64,000 nucleotides of DNA, taken from Leisingera aquaemixtae. GTDB taxonomy: Bacteria > Pseudomonadota > Alphaproteobacteria > Rhodobacterales > Rhodobacteraceae. Where the stretch lies: the NCBI RefSeq assembly GCF_019801145.1, contig NZ_JAHVJQ010000005.1:310001-374000 (forward strand), in the 5' to 3' direction. This document shows, one piece after another, positions 18,709 to 27,112 of this stretch. Under the pieces are notes generated by a model. It was not told the origin of the DNA. It made no database searches and saw only the letters and a list, made by a program, of their open reading frames with translations. The translations under genes and the position numbers were made by a program. Position 1 is the first letter of the stretch. Each line of letters opens with the position of its first letter.

Positions 18709-19202
18709 CAGGTGTCACTTTCGAAAAACAGGCGGATCAGCAGCGCCAGGGACTGCAGCATCACCAGTACGCAGAACGCCGGGATCAGCGATTTCAGCAG
18801 GAACACAGCCTCGATGCCGCCAACAGCCAGCGGGCCTTCAAGAATGGACCAGGAATTGCGCACCGACGGCCAGGACCAGTAGAGCAGCGCCGCCATCGAG
18901 GGCAGCAGCAGGAACAGGTGGCCGAAGATGTCGATGCGGCGCTGCGCCCTGCGGCTGAGGCCGGCATAGAACACATCCACCCGCACGTGCTTGTCGACCA
19001 GCAGCGTGTAGCCCGCAGCCAGCATGAACAGGGCGGAGTGCATGTAAAGGACACTTTCCTGCGCGGCGATCGAGTTCACACCGAATACATAGCGCCCGAC
19101 CACGATGGCAAACTGCGCCAGCACCATGGTCAGCGCCAGCCATCGCACCACATGCGCCAGCCCCCGGTTCACCCCGTCCAGCGCATCTGCAACCCGTTGC
19201 AT
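18708..19202 (-). CDS. TRAP transporter small permease, DctQ family
   Basis: 164 residues, four hydrophobic segments (WLALTMVLAQFAIVVGRYVF as the first; SVLYMHSALFMLAAGYTLL next). It pairs with the long DctM immediately downstream. The ATG at 19202 lies 18 bases beyond the strong hairpin that separates it from dctP, so its transcript must read through that hairpin or start afresh. Confidence 0.87.
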   Translation of the reverse strand: MQRVADALDGVNRGLAHVVRWLALTMVLAQFAIVVGRYVFGVNSIAAQESVLYMHSALFMLAAGYTLLVDKHVRVDVFYAGLSRRAQRRIDIFGHLFLLLPSMAALLYWSWPSVRNSWSILEGPLAVGGIEAVFLLKSLIPAFCVLVMLQSLALLIRLFFESDT

Positions 19203-19219
19203 CCTGCTTTCTCCCCATC

Positions 19220-19251
19220 AAAAAACCGGCGCCCGCTGCGGCGGGCGCCGG
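19220..19251 (-). terminator. Strong intrinsic terminator between dctP and dctQM
   Basis: Read on the minus strand: an 11-bp perfect GC stem (CCGGCGCCCGC with GCGGGCGCCGG, 4-nt loop), followed directly by TTTTTT. It sits inside a TRAP operon, between the receptor gene and the two permease genes. Partial read-through would give a large excess of receptor over permease. Confidence 0.85.
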
Positions 19252-19265
19252 CTGTCTTTCCGGTC

Positions 19266-20351
19266 TCAGTAGCCCATCACCGAGGCACGGGCGTTCATCT
19301 GGCCATTGTCGGCATAGCTCATGTAGCCGCCGACGCTGTCGCGGTAGGCCAGGAAGCTTTCGGTGATACGGCGCACCAGCTCATCCTCGTCCTCCTGCAG
19401 CTCTGCGACCACCTCCTTGGCGGCGGCGCCCATTGCGGCGATCACATCCTCCGGGAACATCTTCACCTGCACACCATCCTCGTCGACCATCTTCTTGAGG
19501 GCCAGCGCGTGTTTGGTGGTGTATTCGGTCCAGACCGGATTGTAGAGGCTCTCGCAGGCCAGCGACACCACCTGCTGCAGGTCCTCGGGCAGCTCGGCAA
19601 AGACATTGGCGTTGACGCCGCATTCCTCAGCCGAGGACGGCTCACCCACGCCGGGCCAGTAGTAGTTCTTGGCCACCTGGTAGTAGCCAAGCGCGCTGTC
19701 GGTCCAGGGGCCGATGAACTCACCGGCATCCAGCGCGCCGGTCTGCAGGCCCTGGAACATCGCCGGGCCGCTGGTGGCCTCTGCCGCCATGCCCAGTTTC
19801 GAGGCCATCTCCGACGCGAGGCCGGTGGTGCGGAATTTCAGACCCTTCAGGTCTTCGGCAGAGTTGATCTCGGTCTTGAACCAGCCGCCCCACTGCGGGC
19901 CGGAGTTGCCGCACAGGAACGGCTTGATGCCAAAGCGGCCGTACATCTCGTCATAGAGCGCCTGGCCGCCGCCGTGGTACATCCAGCCGAACTGCTCGTC
20001 CGCACGCAGGCCGAACGGCTGCGAGCCGAACAGCAGGATGCCCTTGGACTTGGACCCCCAGTAGGCCGGCACCGCGTGGTAGAGCTCAGCCGTGCCTTCG
20101 GACACCGCGTCGAACACGCCGCGGCCCGGCACCAGTTCGCCCGCGGCAAACAGCTTCACCTCGATCCGGCCGCCCGACAGGGTGGTGATCCGGTCGGCCA
20201 GCATCTGCGCCGCCACACCCGGTCCCGGCAGGTTCTTGGGCCAGGCCGTGACCATTTTCCACTGCATCTTGCCCTGGGCAATGGCCGGGCTCGCCAGCGT
20301 CGCCGCTGCCGCGCCCATTGCGCCGGCTTTCAAGAATGCGCGTCTTTCCAT
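19266..20351 (-). CDS. TRAP transporter solute-binding protein, mannitol/chloroaromatic type
   Basis: 361 residues. The N terminus is a Tat-like signal (MERRAFLKAGAMGAAAATLA, ending SPAIAQ); this subfamily often uses Tat. The mature part begins MQWKMVTAWPKNLPGPG, a hallmark of the family, and has the conserved WGGWFKTEI and GLKFRTTGLASE regions. It binds an organic acid in the periplasm; the ligand cannot be named. First gene of the dctP-dctQ-dctM operon, divergent from the GntR gene. Confidence 0.9.
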   Translation of the reverse strand: MERRAFLKAGAMGAAAATLASPAIAQGKMQWKMVTAWPKNLPGPGVAAQMLADRITTLSGGRIEVKLFAAGELVPGRGVFDAVSEGTAELYHAVPAYWGSKSKGILLFGSQPFGLRADEQFGWMYHGGGQALYDEMYGRFGIKPFLCGNSGPQWGGWFKTEINSAEDLKGLKFRTTGLASEMASKLGMAAEATSGPAMFQGLQTGALDAGEFIGPWTDSALGYYQVAKNYYWPGVGEPSSAEECGVNANVFAELPEDLQQVVSLACESLYNPVWTEYTTKHALALKKMVDEDGVQVKMFPEDVIAAMGAAAKEVVAELQEDEDELVRRITESFLAYRDSVGGYMSYADNGQMNARASVMGY

Positions 20352-20433
20352 ATCTCCAGTCCTCCGTCTGTCGGTGCATCTGCAGCAGGCCGGTGGCGGC
20401 AGTGCAGACTCATTTTTTGTACGCGCTTTACAT

Positions 20434-20453
20434 TAATATGTAGCTACATATTA
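20434..20453. promoter_or_regulatory. Perfect 20-bp palindrome, probable GntR operator
   Basis: TAATATGTAGCTACATATTA is a perfect palindrome in the 198-bp divergent region between the TRAP operon and the gntR gene, in a local AT-rich stretch. HutC-group GntR repressors bind short palindromes of this kind, so it is probably the operator controlling both the TRAP operon and gntR. Confidence 0.65.
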
Positions 20454-20549
20454 TTGTCAATCACGGTTGCGCGGTTCCAAGTCGCCTTTCCGCGCAGGAT
20501 GCAATATGGAGCGGCGAAGCGCATTTTCCCGTTTGGCCTGGGGAGGACG

Positions 20550-21251
20550 ATGACGGATAAGCAGCGGCATTCCTGGGTGAGCATCCGGGACAGCATCCGG
20601 GAGATGATCCTGAACTCCACCTACGGGCCGGGGGACAAGCTGCCGCGGGACGAGGAGTTCGCCGCCCGCTTCGGCTGCGCCCGATCCACCGTTCACCGGG
20701 CGATGCGCGACCTGGCCCAGAGCGGTCTGGTGGAACGGCGCCGCAAGGGCGGCACCATGGTGCGGCGCGATCCGGTGACCCGCGCAACGCTCGATATCCC
20801 GATCACCCGGCTTGAGGTCGAGCAGAAGGGCAGCACCTACGGTTACCAGCTGATCCGGCAGTCTGTGCAGCCTTCCAGCCCGGCCATTATGGCCAATTTC
20901 GGCCTGCCGGAGGCCCGCCCGATGCTGCGCGTCGAAGCTTTGCACCTGGCCGACAGCCGCCCCTATATTTTCGAGGACCGCTGGATCTGTCTGGAAACCG
21001 TGCCGGAGATCACCTCGGTGGACCTGACCCGCGAAAGCGCCAACGAATGGCTGGTCCGCAACCGCCCTTACAGCCGCTGCGACCTGCGCCTCTACGCCCG
21101 TCCCGGCACCCCCAGCGATAGCGAAATCCTCCAGAGCTCCCCCGGTGATGCGCTTTTCGTAATGGAGCGCACCACCTGGATCGGCGACGCGCCGATTACC
21201 AGCCTCTGTGCCGTTGCCCACCCGGGCTACCAGCTTTTCACCCGGGGCTGA
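20550..21251 (+). CDS. GntR-family regulator, HutC subgroup
   Basis: 233 residues. The GntR winged helix is at residues 8-75 (ILNSTYGPGDKLPRDEEFAA, then RFGCARSTVHRAMRDL). The C-terminal UTRA effector domain shows the usual FEDRWICLE and ERTTWIGDAPI segments. It resembles histidine-utilisation repressors, but no hut genes are visible here, so the TRAP operon is the likelier target. The ATG at 20550 follows GGGGAGGACG. The reading frame is open far upstream without coding character, so a longer protein is rejected. Confidence 0.87.
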   Translation: MTDKQRHSWVSIRDSIREMILNSTYGPGDKLPRDEEFAARFGCARSTVHRAMRDLAQSGLVERRRKGGTMVRRDPVTRATLDIPITRLEVEQKGSTYGYQLIRQSVQPSSPAIMANFGLPEARPMLRVEALHLADSRPYIFEDRWICLETVPEITSVDLTRESANEWLVRNRPYSRCDLRLYARPGTPSDSEILQSSPGDALFVMERTTWIGDAPITSLCAVAHPGYQLFTRG

Positions 21252-21370
21252 CGGAAAGCACCGCGCCAGAGGCCGGATCCGGACTGCCGGTGCCATTGCC
21301 GCGCGCACCTCACGGCTGGCAGCCGTGCCCAGCCATTCAGCTTCCGAATCACTGCACCGCGCCCGCCGCG

Positions 21371-21390
21371 ACCCTCCCGCGCGGGAGGGT
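21371..21390. terminator. Hairpin after gntR
   Basis: ACCCTCCCGCGCGGGAGGGT is a perfect GC-rich palindrome 120 bp downstream of gntR, followed by TTG only. It could terminate gntR or act as a mobile palindromic repeat. The rest of the 272-bp gap to 21524 shows no gene. Confidence 0.5.
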
Positions 21391-21523
21391 TTGCACGGCA
21401 GTGCGGGCGTTAGCGGCCGCTGCGAAAAAAGCAGGGATAACAGGTCCGGAACACGCAAATTCGAGCTCCGAATGCATGATTACCGTCTTGACGCCGGTCG
21501 GACCGGTCAGGAGAAATAGCCCC

Positions 21524-21913
21524 ATGGCGTTTCCGGCACATATCCTCCGGCTCATCAGGGTGGCTGCTGCATTTGCAGTGATCCTTGTACTGGGGTTTTC
21601 ACTGCCATCCGCCGCGCATTCCATTGCGGGTCATCACGGCGATGCCGCGGTCTCGCATACCGGCGACAACCATGCCGGTGCAGCCATGCCCGGTGCGGCG
21701 CATGACGCTGCCGGCACCGGCGCGCAGGATGGCCAGGATGCGCCCCGGAATGCCGACGGCGCGAACTGCTGTGCGGGCGCCTGCATGGCAGTTGCTGTGC
21801 TGTCTTTGCAGCCGGAAGAAATCTCCGTGACCCAGTCTGTGCGCTGGAAGCAGGAGAATTCGCAGCTGCCGTCCAGGGAACAGCTCGCACTGCTGCGCCC
21901 GCCAAGAGCCTGA
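21524..21913 (+). CDS. Secreted Met/His/Cys-containing protein, copper operon start
   Basis: 129 residues. An N-terminal hydrophobic signal (RVAAAFAVILVLGFSLPSAA) is followed by a His-rich stretch (HSIAGHHGDAAVSHTGDNHA) and a CC...C patch (GANCCAGACMAVAVL). No family is recognised with confidence. The metal-ligand residues and its place as first gene of a copper operon suggest a periplasmic metal-binding or sensing role. The ATG at 21524 follows AGGAGAAAT; codons upstream in the frame look non-coding. Confidence 0.65.
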   Translation: MAFPAHILRLIRVAAAFAVILVLGFSLPSAAHSIAGHHGDAAVSHTGDNHAGAAMPGAAHDAAGTGAQDGQDAPRNADGANCCAGACMAVAVLSLQPEEISVTQSVRWKQENSQLPSREQLALLRPPRA

Positions 21914-21922
21914 GACATCTGA

Positions 21923-21968
21923 ACCGTTTCAACGGTCTCTAAAACCCTCCTGCACGCAGATGCAGGAG
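21923..21968 (+). other. Two small hairpins between the first two copper genes
   Basis: ACCGTT-TC-AACGGT (21923-21936) and CTCCTGCA-CGCAGA-TGCAGGAG (21947-21968) are both perfect stems in the 83-bp gap. Neither is followed by a T run. They may stabilise mRNA ends or regulate the downstream lipoprotein gene. Confidence 0.4.
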
Positions 21969-21996
21969 CCGTGCAGACATACCTCAGGAAAACCAC

Positions 21997-22218
21997 ATGA
22001 AATCTCTCTTTCTGGCCGGGGCGGGCGCCCTGCTGCTGGGGGCGTGCGCAAGGACACCGGCGGCACTGCCCGATACGGCAGCCTTGCAAACTGCCGCCGC
22101 ACCTTCCGGCCCATACCGTTCCTTAAAGTACCAGTCTCCGCTCAAGGGGTTTGAAACATACCAGCCCAGCGGCCCCGCGTCCTGGCGCGGTGTCAACAAG
22201 CAGCAGGAGAGCCAATGA
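21997..22218 (+). CDS. Small lipoprotein of the copper operon
   Basis: 73 residues. A lipoprotein signal with lipobox LLGAC (MKSLFLAGAGALLLGACART) predicts a mature protein of about 55 residues. The remainder is Pro/Ser/Tyr-rich (SLKYQSPLKGFETYQPSG) with no family recognised. It overlaps the TolC-like gene by 4 bp (ATGA). It could assist the outer-membrane channel or hold metal in the periplasm; both are guesses. Confidence 0.65.
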   Translation: MKSLFLAGAGALLLGACARTPAALPDTAALQTAAAPSGPYRSLKYQSPLKGFETYQPSGPASWRGVNKQQESQ

Positions 22219-23678
22219 TGACAGCGAAAACTTGGAGCGTCCTTCTGGCGCCGCCCCTGGTGCTGGCCGCCTGCTCGGCCGCGGTGCCGGAAAAATTCAC
22301 CAGCCCGCAGGCCGGGTATCAGGAGGTCGCCAGCCAGACCTCGGCCGCCATCGGCAAGCGCACGGCCTTTGCCCAGACACAGGCGCAGAACGAGGCGCTG
22401 GCAAGGGAAGTCCGGCAACTGGTCCATGGCAAGACGATCTCCGCCGATACTGCGGTGCAGGCCGCGCTTTTGAACAACAAGGGCTTGCAGGCGTCGTATG
22501 CCGCGGTCGGCCTTTCGGCGGCAGAGGCCTGGCAGCAGATGACGCCGGAAAACCCTGTGGTCTCGATCGGCCTGATGGGGATCGGCGCGCCGGAACTGGG
22601 CCTGTACCGGGCGCTGGAATCGACCATCGCCGTGAACCTGCTGGACGTGAAGACCCGCAAGCAGCGCGTCGCCGTGGCTGAGGCGCAGTTCCAGCAGGCG
22701 CAGCTGAACGCGGTGAACGACACGCTGGCGCTGGCCGGGCAGACCCGGGCGGCCTGGATCAATGCCGTGGCCGCGTTTGAACGGCTGAGCTACTTGCGCC
22801 AGGCCAGCGGGACAGCGGCAGCGGGGGCCGAGCTGGCCAGCCAGCTGGGCAAGACCGGTGCGTTGAACAAGGCGGGCCAGGCGCGCGAGTTTGCCTTCAA
22901 TGCCGAACTGGCCGGCCAGGTCGCCCGTGCCCGGCTGGAAGCGCAGCTCGCCAAGGAGGAGCTGACGCGGCTGATGGGCCTTTGGGGCAGCGACGCCAAC
23001 TACTATGTGCCGGATGCGCTGCCGCCACTGCCAAAGTCCCTGCCGCGGGTCGCTTCGATCGAAGCGGCGGCATTGCGGAACCGGGTTGATCTGAAGGTCG
23101 CCAAGCTCGGGCTGGAGGCGCAGGCCCGCGCCTTTGGCCTGACTGACCGGACCCGGCTGGTCACCGATCTGGAACTGATTGCCGGGGCCGAGGCCGAGCG
23201 CGAGCGGGAAGACGGGGCGACGAACACCGAAACCCTGCCGCAGCTGGAGCTGGAGTTTGCCATTCCGGTGTTCGACACCGGCAAGGCGCGGATGCGCAAG
23301 GCGGAGCTCACCTACCTGCAAGCGGCCAACGTTCTGGCCGAACGGGCGGTCAGTGTCCGATCTGAGGCCCGCAGCGCAGAGCTGGCCTATCACTCATCTT
23401 ACGAGATCGCGCGCCACTACCGCGACGTGCTGGTGCCGCTGCGCCGGACAATCGAGGAGGAAGGGCTTCTCAGCTATAATGGCATGATCACCAGCACCTT
23501 CGAACTGCTCACCGGCGTGCGCGACAAGCTGGCGGGCTCGCTGGAGGCGGCCAATGCCAAGCGCGATTTCTGGCTGGCCCAGGCCAATGTCAGCGCCGCG
23601 ATCTATGGCGGCGGCACGGGTTCCGCACCGCAGAACGGCAGCGAACAGATTGCCGCCGCCGGCGGTGCAGGCCATTGA
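22215..23678 (+). CDS. TolC/CusC-family outer-membrane efflux lipoprotein
   Basis: 487 residues with lipobox LAAC near residue 18 (VLLAPPLVLAACSAAV), like CusC/OprM-type channels. The body has long amphipathic helices in two repeats typical of the OEP family (SAAEAWQQMTPENPVVSIGL; ARMRKAELTYLQAANVLAER). It would form a trimeric tunnel in the outer membrane. No RND pump or membrane-fusion protein accompanies it here, which is unusual, so its inner-membrane partner must be elsewhere or unconventional. Confidence 0.82.
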   Translation: MMTAKTWSVLLAPPLVLAACSAAVPEKFTSPQAGYQEVASQTSAAIGKRTAFAQTQAQNEALAREVRQLVHGKTISADTAVQAALLNNKGLQASYAAVGLSAAEAWQQMTPENPVVSIGLMGIGAPELGLYRALESTIAVNLLDVKTRKQRVAVAEAQFQQAQLNAVNDTLALAGQTRAAWINAVAAFERLSYLRQASGTAAAGAELASQLGKTGALNKAGQAREFAFNAELAGQVARARLEAQLAKEELTRLMGLWGSDANYYVPDALPPLPKSLPRVASIEAAALRNRVDLKVAKLGLEAQARAFGLTDRTRLVTDLELIAGAEAEREREDGATNTETLPQLELEFAIPVFDTGKARMRKAELTYLQAANVLAERAVSVRSEARSAELAYHSSYEIARHYRDVLVPLRRTIEEEGLLSYNGMITSTFELLTGVRDKLAGSLEAANAKRDFWLAQANVSAAIYGGGTGSAPQNGSEQIAAAGGAGH

Positions 23679-23692
23679 AAGGATCACATGAC

Positions 23693-25051
23693 ATGATGAA
23701 CAGACGTCAACTGATTGGGGCCGGCGCCGCGGGTGCTGCGCTGGTGTCCAGCCAGGCCTGGGGCAAGACCCTAAACATGGGCCTGCCCGAAGCCGCCAGC
23801 ATGGCCAGCGCCGCCACCCAGCCGCCGCTGGCTCCCACGACAGGGCCGGACTACAACCCTGTGGTCACCCTGAACGGCTGGACCCTGCCGTTCCGGATGA
23901 ACAACGGGGTGAAGGAGTTCCATTTGGTCGCCGAGCCGGTCGAGCGCGAGCTGGCCGACGGCATGATCGCGCATCTGTGGGGCTACAACGGCCAGTCCAC
24001 CGGCCCCACGATTGAGGCGGTAGAAGGCGACCGGGTCCGCATCTTTGTCACCAACAAACTGCCGGAACATACCTCCGTGCATTGGCACGGGATGATCCTG
24101 CCTTCGGGCATGGACGGGGTGAGCGGCCTCAGCCATCCGGGCATCCCGCCAGGCAAGACCTTTGTCTATGAGTTCGACCTGATCAAATCCGGCACCTTCA
24201 TGTACCACCCGCACGCGGATGAGATGGTGCAGATGGCGATGGGCATGATGGGCATGTTCATCGTGCACCCCAAGGACCCGGCCTTCATGCCCGTCGACCG
24301 GGATTTCCTGATCATGCTCAACGCCTTCGATATTGATCCCGGGTCCTATGTGCCGCGGGTGATGGAAATGACGGACTTCAACCTGTGGTGCTGGAACAGC
24401 CGGATCTTCCCGGACATCGACCCGCTGGTGGTCAATCAGGGCGACCGTGTGCGCGTCAGGACCGGCAACCTGACCATGACCAACCACCCGATCCACATGC
24501 ACGGCTACGACTTCGAGGTCACCTGCACCGACGGCGGCTGGGTGCCCGAAAGCGCCCGCTGGCCGGAAGTCTCGATCGACATTCCTGTCGGCGCCATGCG
24601 CGCCTATGAGTTCGATGCGGTGCATCCGGGCGACTGGGCGATCCACTGCCACAAGTCGCACCACACGATGAACGCCATGGGCCATGACATTCCGACTTTC
24701 ATCGGCACCGACAAGCGCAAGCTGACCGGCCAGATCCGCAATCTGCAGCCCGAATACATGCCGATGGGCACCGCCGGCATGGCCGACATGGGCGAGATGT
24801 CGATGCCGCTGCCCGACAACACCGTTCCGATGATGGCCGGCTGGGGCCCGCACGGGCCGCTGGAAATGGGCGGCATGTTCTCGGTCGTGAAGGTGCGCGA
24901 AGGCATCGACGCAAACGACTACAGCGATCCCGGCTGGTACGAGAATCCGCCCGGCACCCAGGCCTATGAGTGGACCGGTGAACTGCCGGACTTTGCCCGC
25001 GCCGAAAACGCGCAGACCCGCATTACACCAAAACCAACCGCCAAGGGCTGA
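23693..25051 (+). CDS. Multicopper oxidase, exported
   Basis: 452 residues with a Tat-like N terminus (MMNRRQLIGAGAAGAALVSS). Copper sites are complete: HWHGMILP, YHPHADEM, HPIHMHGYDF and WAIHCHKSHHTMNAMG, giving the type 1 and the trinuclear type 2/3 ligands. A Met-rich tail region (YMPMGTAGMADMGEMSMPLP) is like that of copper-resistance oxidases. It probably oxidises Cu(I) to the less toxic Cu(II) in the periplasm. The ATG at 23693 keeps the twin-arginine near the N terminus; Met at 23675 would also be in frame. Confidence 0.9.
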   Translation: MMNRRQLIGAGAAGAALVSSQAWGKTLNMGLPEAASMASAATQPPLAPTTGPDYNPVVTLNGWTLPFRMNNGVKEFHLVAEPVERELADGMIAHLWGYNGQSTGPTIEAVEGDRVRIFVTNKLPEHTSVHWHGMILPSGMDGVSGLSHPGIPPGKTFVYEFDLIKSGTFMYHPHADEMVQMAMGMMGMFIVHPKDPAFMPVDRDFLIMLNAFDIDPGSYVPRVMEMTDFNLWCWNSRIFPDIDPLVVNQGDRVRVRTGNLTMTNHPIHMHGYDFEVTCTDGGWVPESARWPEVSIDIPVGAMRAYEFDAVHPGDWAIHCHKSHHTMNAMGHDIPTFIGTDKRKLTGQIRNLQPEYMPMGTAGMADMGEMSMPLPDNTVPMMAGWGPHGPLEMGGMFSVVKVREGIDANDYSDPGWYENPPGTQAYEWTGELPDFARAENAQTRITPKPTAKG

Positions 25052-25092
25052 ACGGCCCCTGGAACAAATCCAAACCTGACGAGGAGACAGAC

Positions 25093-25791
25093 ATGAACAA
25101 AATTCTTTCCGCAGCCCTTATTGGCGCTCTTTCCACCGCTCCGGCCTTTGCCGCCGGCACTCACGGCGGCGGCCACCATGATGAGATGGACGTCGGCAAG
25201 CCCGGCGAGGCCGCCCATGCGGACCGCGAAGTCGCTGTCACCATGAGGGAGACAGACGACGGCGAAATGCTGTTCGAGCCGTCCAGCTTTTCCTTTGCCA
25301 AGGGCGAGACGGTTAAATTCGTGATCACCAACGCGGGCGAGCTGGAGCATGAGTTCGTGCTGGATACGGCGGAACGCAATGTCCACCACAAGGCGATGAT
25401 GGCCAAGATGGAGATGGAGCATGACGACCCGAACTCTGTGCGCCTGGACCCGGGCGCCAGCGGCGAAGTGGTCTGGACCTTCACCAACGCCGGCACCTTT
25501 GAGTTCGCCTGCCTGATCCCCGGCCACTACGAATCCGGCATGCACGGCCCGGTGGCGGTGCTGGACGGCAGCGGCGGCACCTTCACCGCGGGTACGGTCA
25601 AGAAGATCGACGCCAAGTCCGGCAAGGTCACGATCATTCACGAGGAGCTGGTTGATCTGGAGATGCCTGCGATGACCATGGTGTTCCGGGTCGCCGATGA
25701 CGCGATGCTGGATCAGCTGAAAGCCGGCGACGCCATCGAATTCGTTGCCGAGCGGATCAAGGGCAAGCTGACCCTCACCGCGCTAAAGTAA
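25093..25791 (+). CDS. Cupredoxin fused to a CusF-like copper chaperone domain
   Basis: 232 residues. Signal peptide MNKILSAALIGALSTAPAFA; a His-rich linker (GTHGGGHHDEMD); a cupredoxin domain (about 45-160) with ligand region ELEHEFVL and the loop FEFACLIPGHYESGM supplying Cys, His and Met; then a CusF-like domain (about 170-232, LEMPAMTMVFRVADDAMLDQ) with the MPAMTM motif. It probably binds both Cu(II) and Cu(I) in the periplasm and serves the adjacent oxidase. Fusion of the two folds saves a separate chaperone gene. Confidence 0.85.
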   Translation: MNKILSAALIGALSTAPAFAAGTHGGGHHDEMDVGKPGEAAHADREVAVTMRETDDGEMLFEPSSFSFAKGETVKFVITNAGELEHEFVLDTAERNVHHKAMMAKMEMEHDDPNSVRLDPGASGEVVWTFTNAGTFEFACLIPGHYESGMHGPVAVLDGSGGTFTAGTVKKIDAKSGKVTIIHEELVDLEMPAMTMVFRVADDAMLDQLKAGDAIEFVAERIKGKLTLTALK

Positions 25792-25802
25792 GCCCCGGGG
25801 GC

Positions 25803-25826
25803 GGAAGGCAGGCCTGCCTGCCTTCC
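25803..25826 (+). other. Perfect hairpin inside the copper operon
   Basis: GGAAGGCAGGC (25803-25813) and GCCTGCCTTCC (25816-25826) form an 11-bp stem around CT, directly after the cupredoxin gene. Only CCTA follows, so full termination is doubtful. It may reduce expression of the ABC-like and cytochrome genes downstream. Confidence 0.55.
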
Positions 25827-25849
25827 CCTAAGCGCAACAGAGTTCACCA

Positions 25850-27112
25850 ATGCCGGAATTCCACACTCTCGCCCACGACGCGGCAGCGGCGCTGGGGTTC
25901 AGCTACGACAGCACGGCGCCCGCCTGGCTGCATCCGATGATGCACTTGGTGCTGGTCCTCGCCCCTGCTCTGCTGGCGTCGACACTGGCGGTTCAGGCGG
26001 CCTTGCTGCTGCGCAGGCGCTTTCAGGCTCCGGCAGCTGATCCCGCGGCACAAGAGCAAGCGGCGGGCATCTGGGCCAGCCTGCCGCGCTGTATCCTGCG
26101 CGCAACGGGACGGCAGCAGGCAGCCCTGGTCGTGCTCAGCCTGACCGCGATGCCGATCCTTTACCTGACTCTCGAATTGCCCAAGCAGATCGTGAACCGT
26201 GTCTTTGAGAGCCAGGACGGTGCGGGGCCAGTTCTGGGATTCGACCTGCCGCAAGTCTCGCTGCTGTTTCTGCTCTGCGGCGCCTACCTGGCGGCCATTT
26301 CGCTCAACGGTCTCAACAAATACTGCCTGAACATCCGCAAGGGCCGGGTTGCCGAAAGCTTTGTGCGCCGGCTCCGCCTTGCCGTCTACCGCCAGTGGAG
26401 GCGCGACCAGCCTGCACATCGCCAGCCTGCCATCATGCCCGTTCTCGGCCCCGAGGTGGAGCCGGTCGGCGGCTTTGCCTCTGAACTGCTGACCGTCCCG
26501 CTGCTGCAGGGCGGGACGCTGGCGACGATCCTTTTGTTCATGTTCGTGCAGGACCCGATCCTCGCCGCGGCTGCTCTGACGGTCCTGCCTTTGCAGTTGA
26601 TCATCGTGCCGCGGCTGCAGCGGCGGGTGAATGCGGTCTCGCGCAAGCGGATCCGCGAGATGCGCCTGCTCGGCGGCCTTCTGGACCGGCAAATGCGGGC
26701 GGGCGGCCCGGGCGCGCTGCCGGTTGCGCGCAGCTTCCGGCAGCTGCAGGAACACCGCCTGCAGATCCACCGGCTGAAATTCCTGGCAAAGGCAATCAAC
26801 AACTTCCTGACCGCCCTGACCCCGTTCCTGTTCTATTCCCTGGGCGGCTACTTCGTGCTGCAGGAGCGGGTTTCGCTGGGCGCACTTGTGGCGATGCTGT
26901 CGGCGCACAAGGAATTCTCATCCCCGCTGAAGGATCTGTTCCGTTTCTACCAGCAAAGCGAGGACGTGCGGATCCGGTACCAGGAGATCTGCGCTTTCGC
27001 GTTCCGCCCCGGCGGGCTGCCAGGAGCGGCCTCCGGTGCTGGCCGCCACCCGTATCAGCCCGCCCCGCGCGCGGCATTTCAGCCCCTCAATAAGAGAAAG
27101 CAAACCTCATGA
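25850..27112 (+). CDS. ABC-type exporter membrane domain lacking an ATPase domain
   Basis: 420 residues. Hydrophobic segments at about 28-50, 85-110, 130-150, 220-260 and 310-345 and the connecting loops look like an ABC exporter transmembrane domain (LGALVAMLSAHKEFSSPLKD is the typical end of the sixth helix region). No Walker A, signature or Walker B motif follows; the protein stops about 45 residues later. No ATPase gene is adjacent. It may use an ATPase encoded elsewhere or work as a non-ABC membrane partner of the cytochrome. The stop overlaps the cytochrome start by 4 bp, so it is not simply a broken gene. Confidence 0.7.
   Translation: MPEFHTLAHDAAAALGFSYDSTAPAWLHPMMHLVLVLAPALLASTLAVQAALLLRRRFQAPAADPAAQEQAAGIWASLPRCILRATGRQQAALVVLSLTAMPILYLTLELPKQIVNRVFESQDGAGPVLGFDLPQVSLLFLLCGAYLAAISLNGLNKYCLNIRKGRVAESFVRRLRLAVYRQWRRDQPAHRQPAIMPVLGPEVEPVGGFASELLTVPLLQGGTLATILLFMFVQDPILAAAALTVLPLQLIIVPRLQRRVNAVSRKRIREMRLLGGLLDRQMRAGGPGALPVARSFRQLQEHRLQIHRLKFLAKAINNFLTALTPFLFYSLGGYFVLQERVSLGALVAMLSAHKEFSSPLKDLFRFYQQSEDVRIRYQEICAFAFRPGGLPGAASGAGRHPYQPAPRAAFQPLNKRKQTS

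Noticed and set aside
18918-20549. Very long open frame running on the plus strand into gntR
   Set aside because: It is antisense to clear dctQ and dctP genes and is low-complexity in translation; only the part from 20550 matches a real family.
25844-26908. Long minus-strand open frame opposite the ABC-like gene
   Set aside because: Gln/Arg/His-rich shadow typical of GC-rich antisense frames; the plus-strand reading has membrane helices and coupled neighbours.
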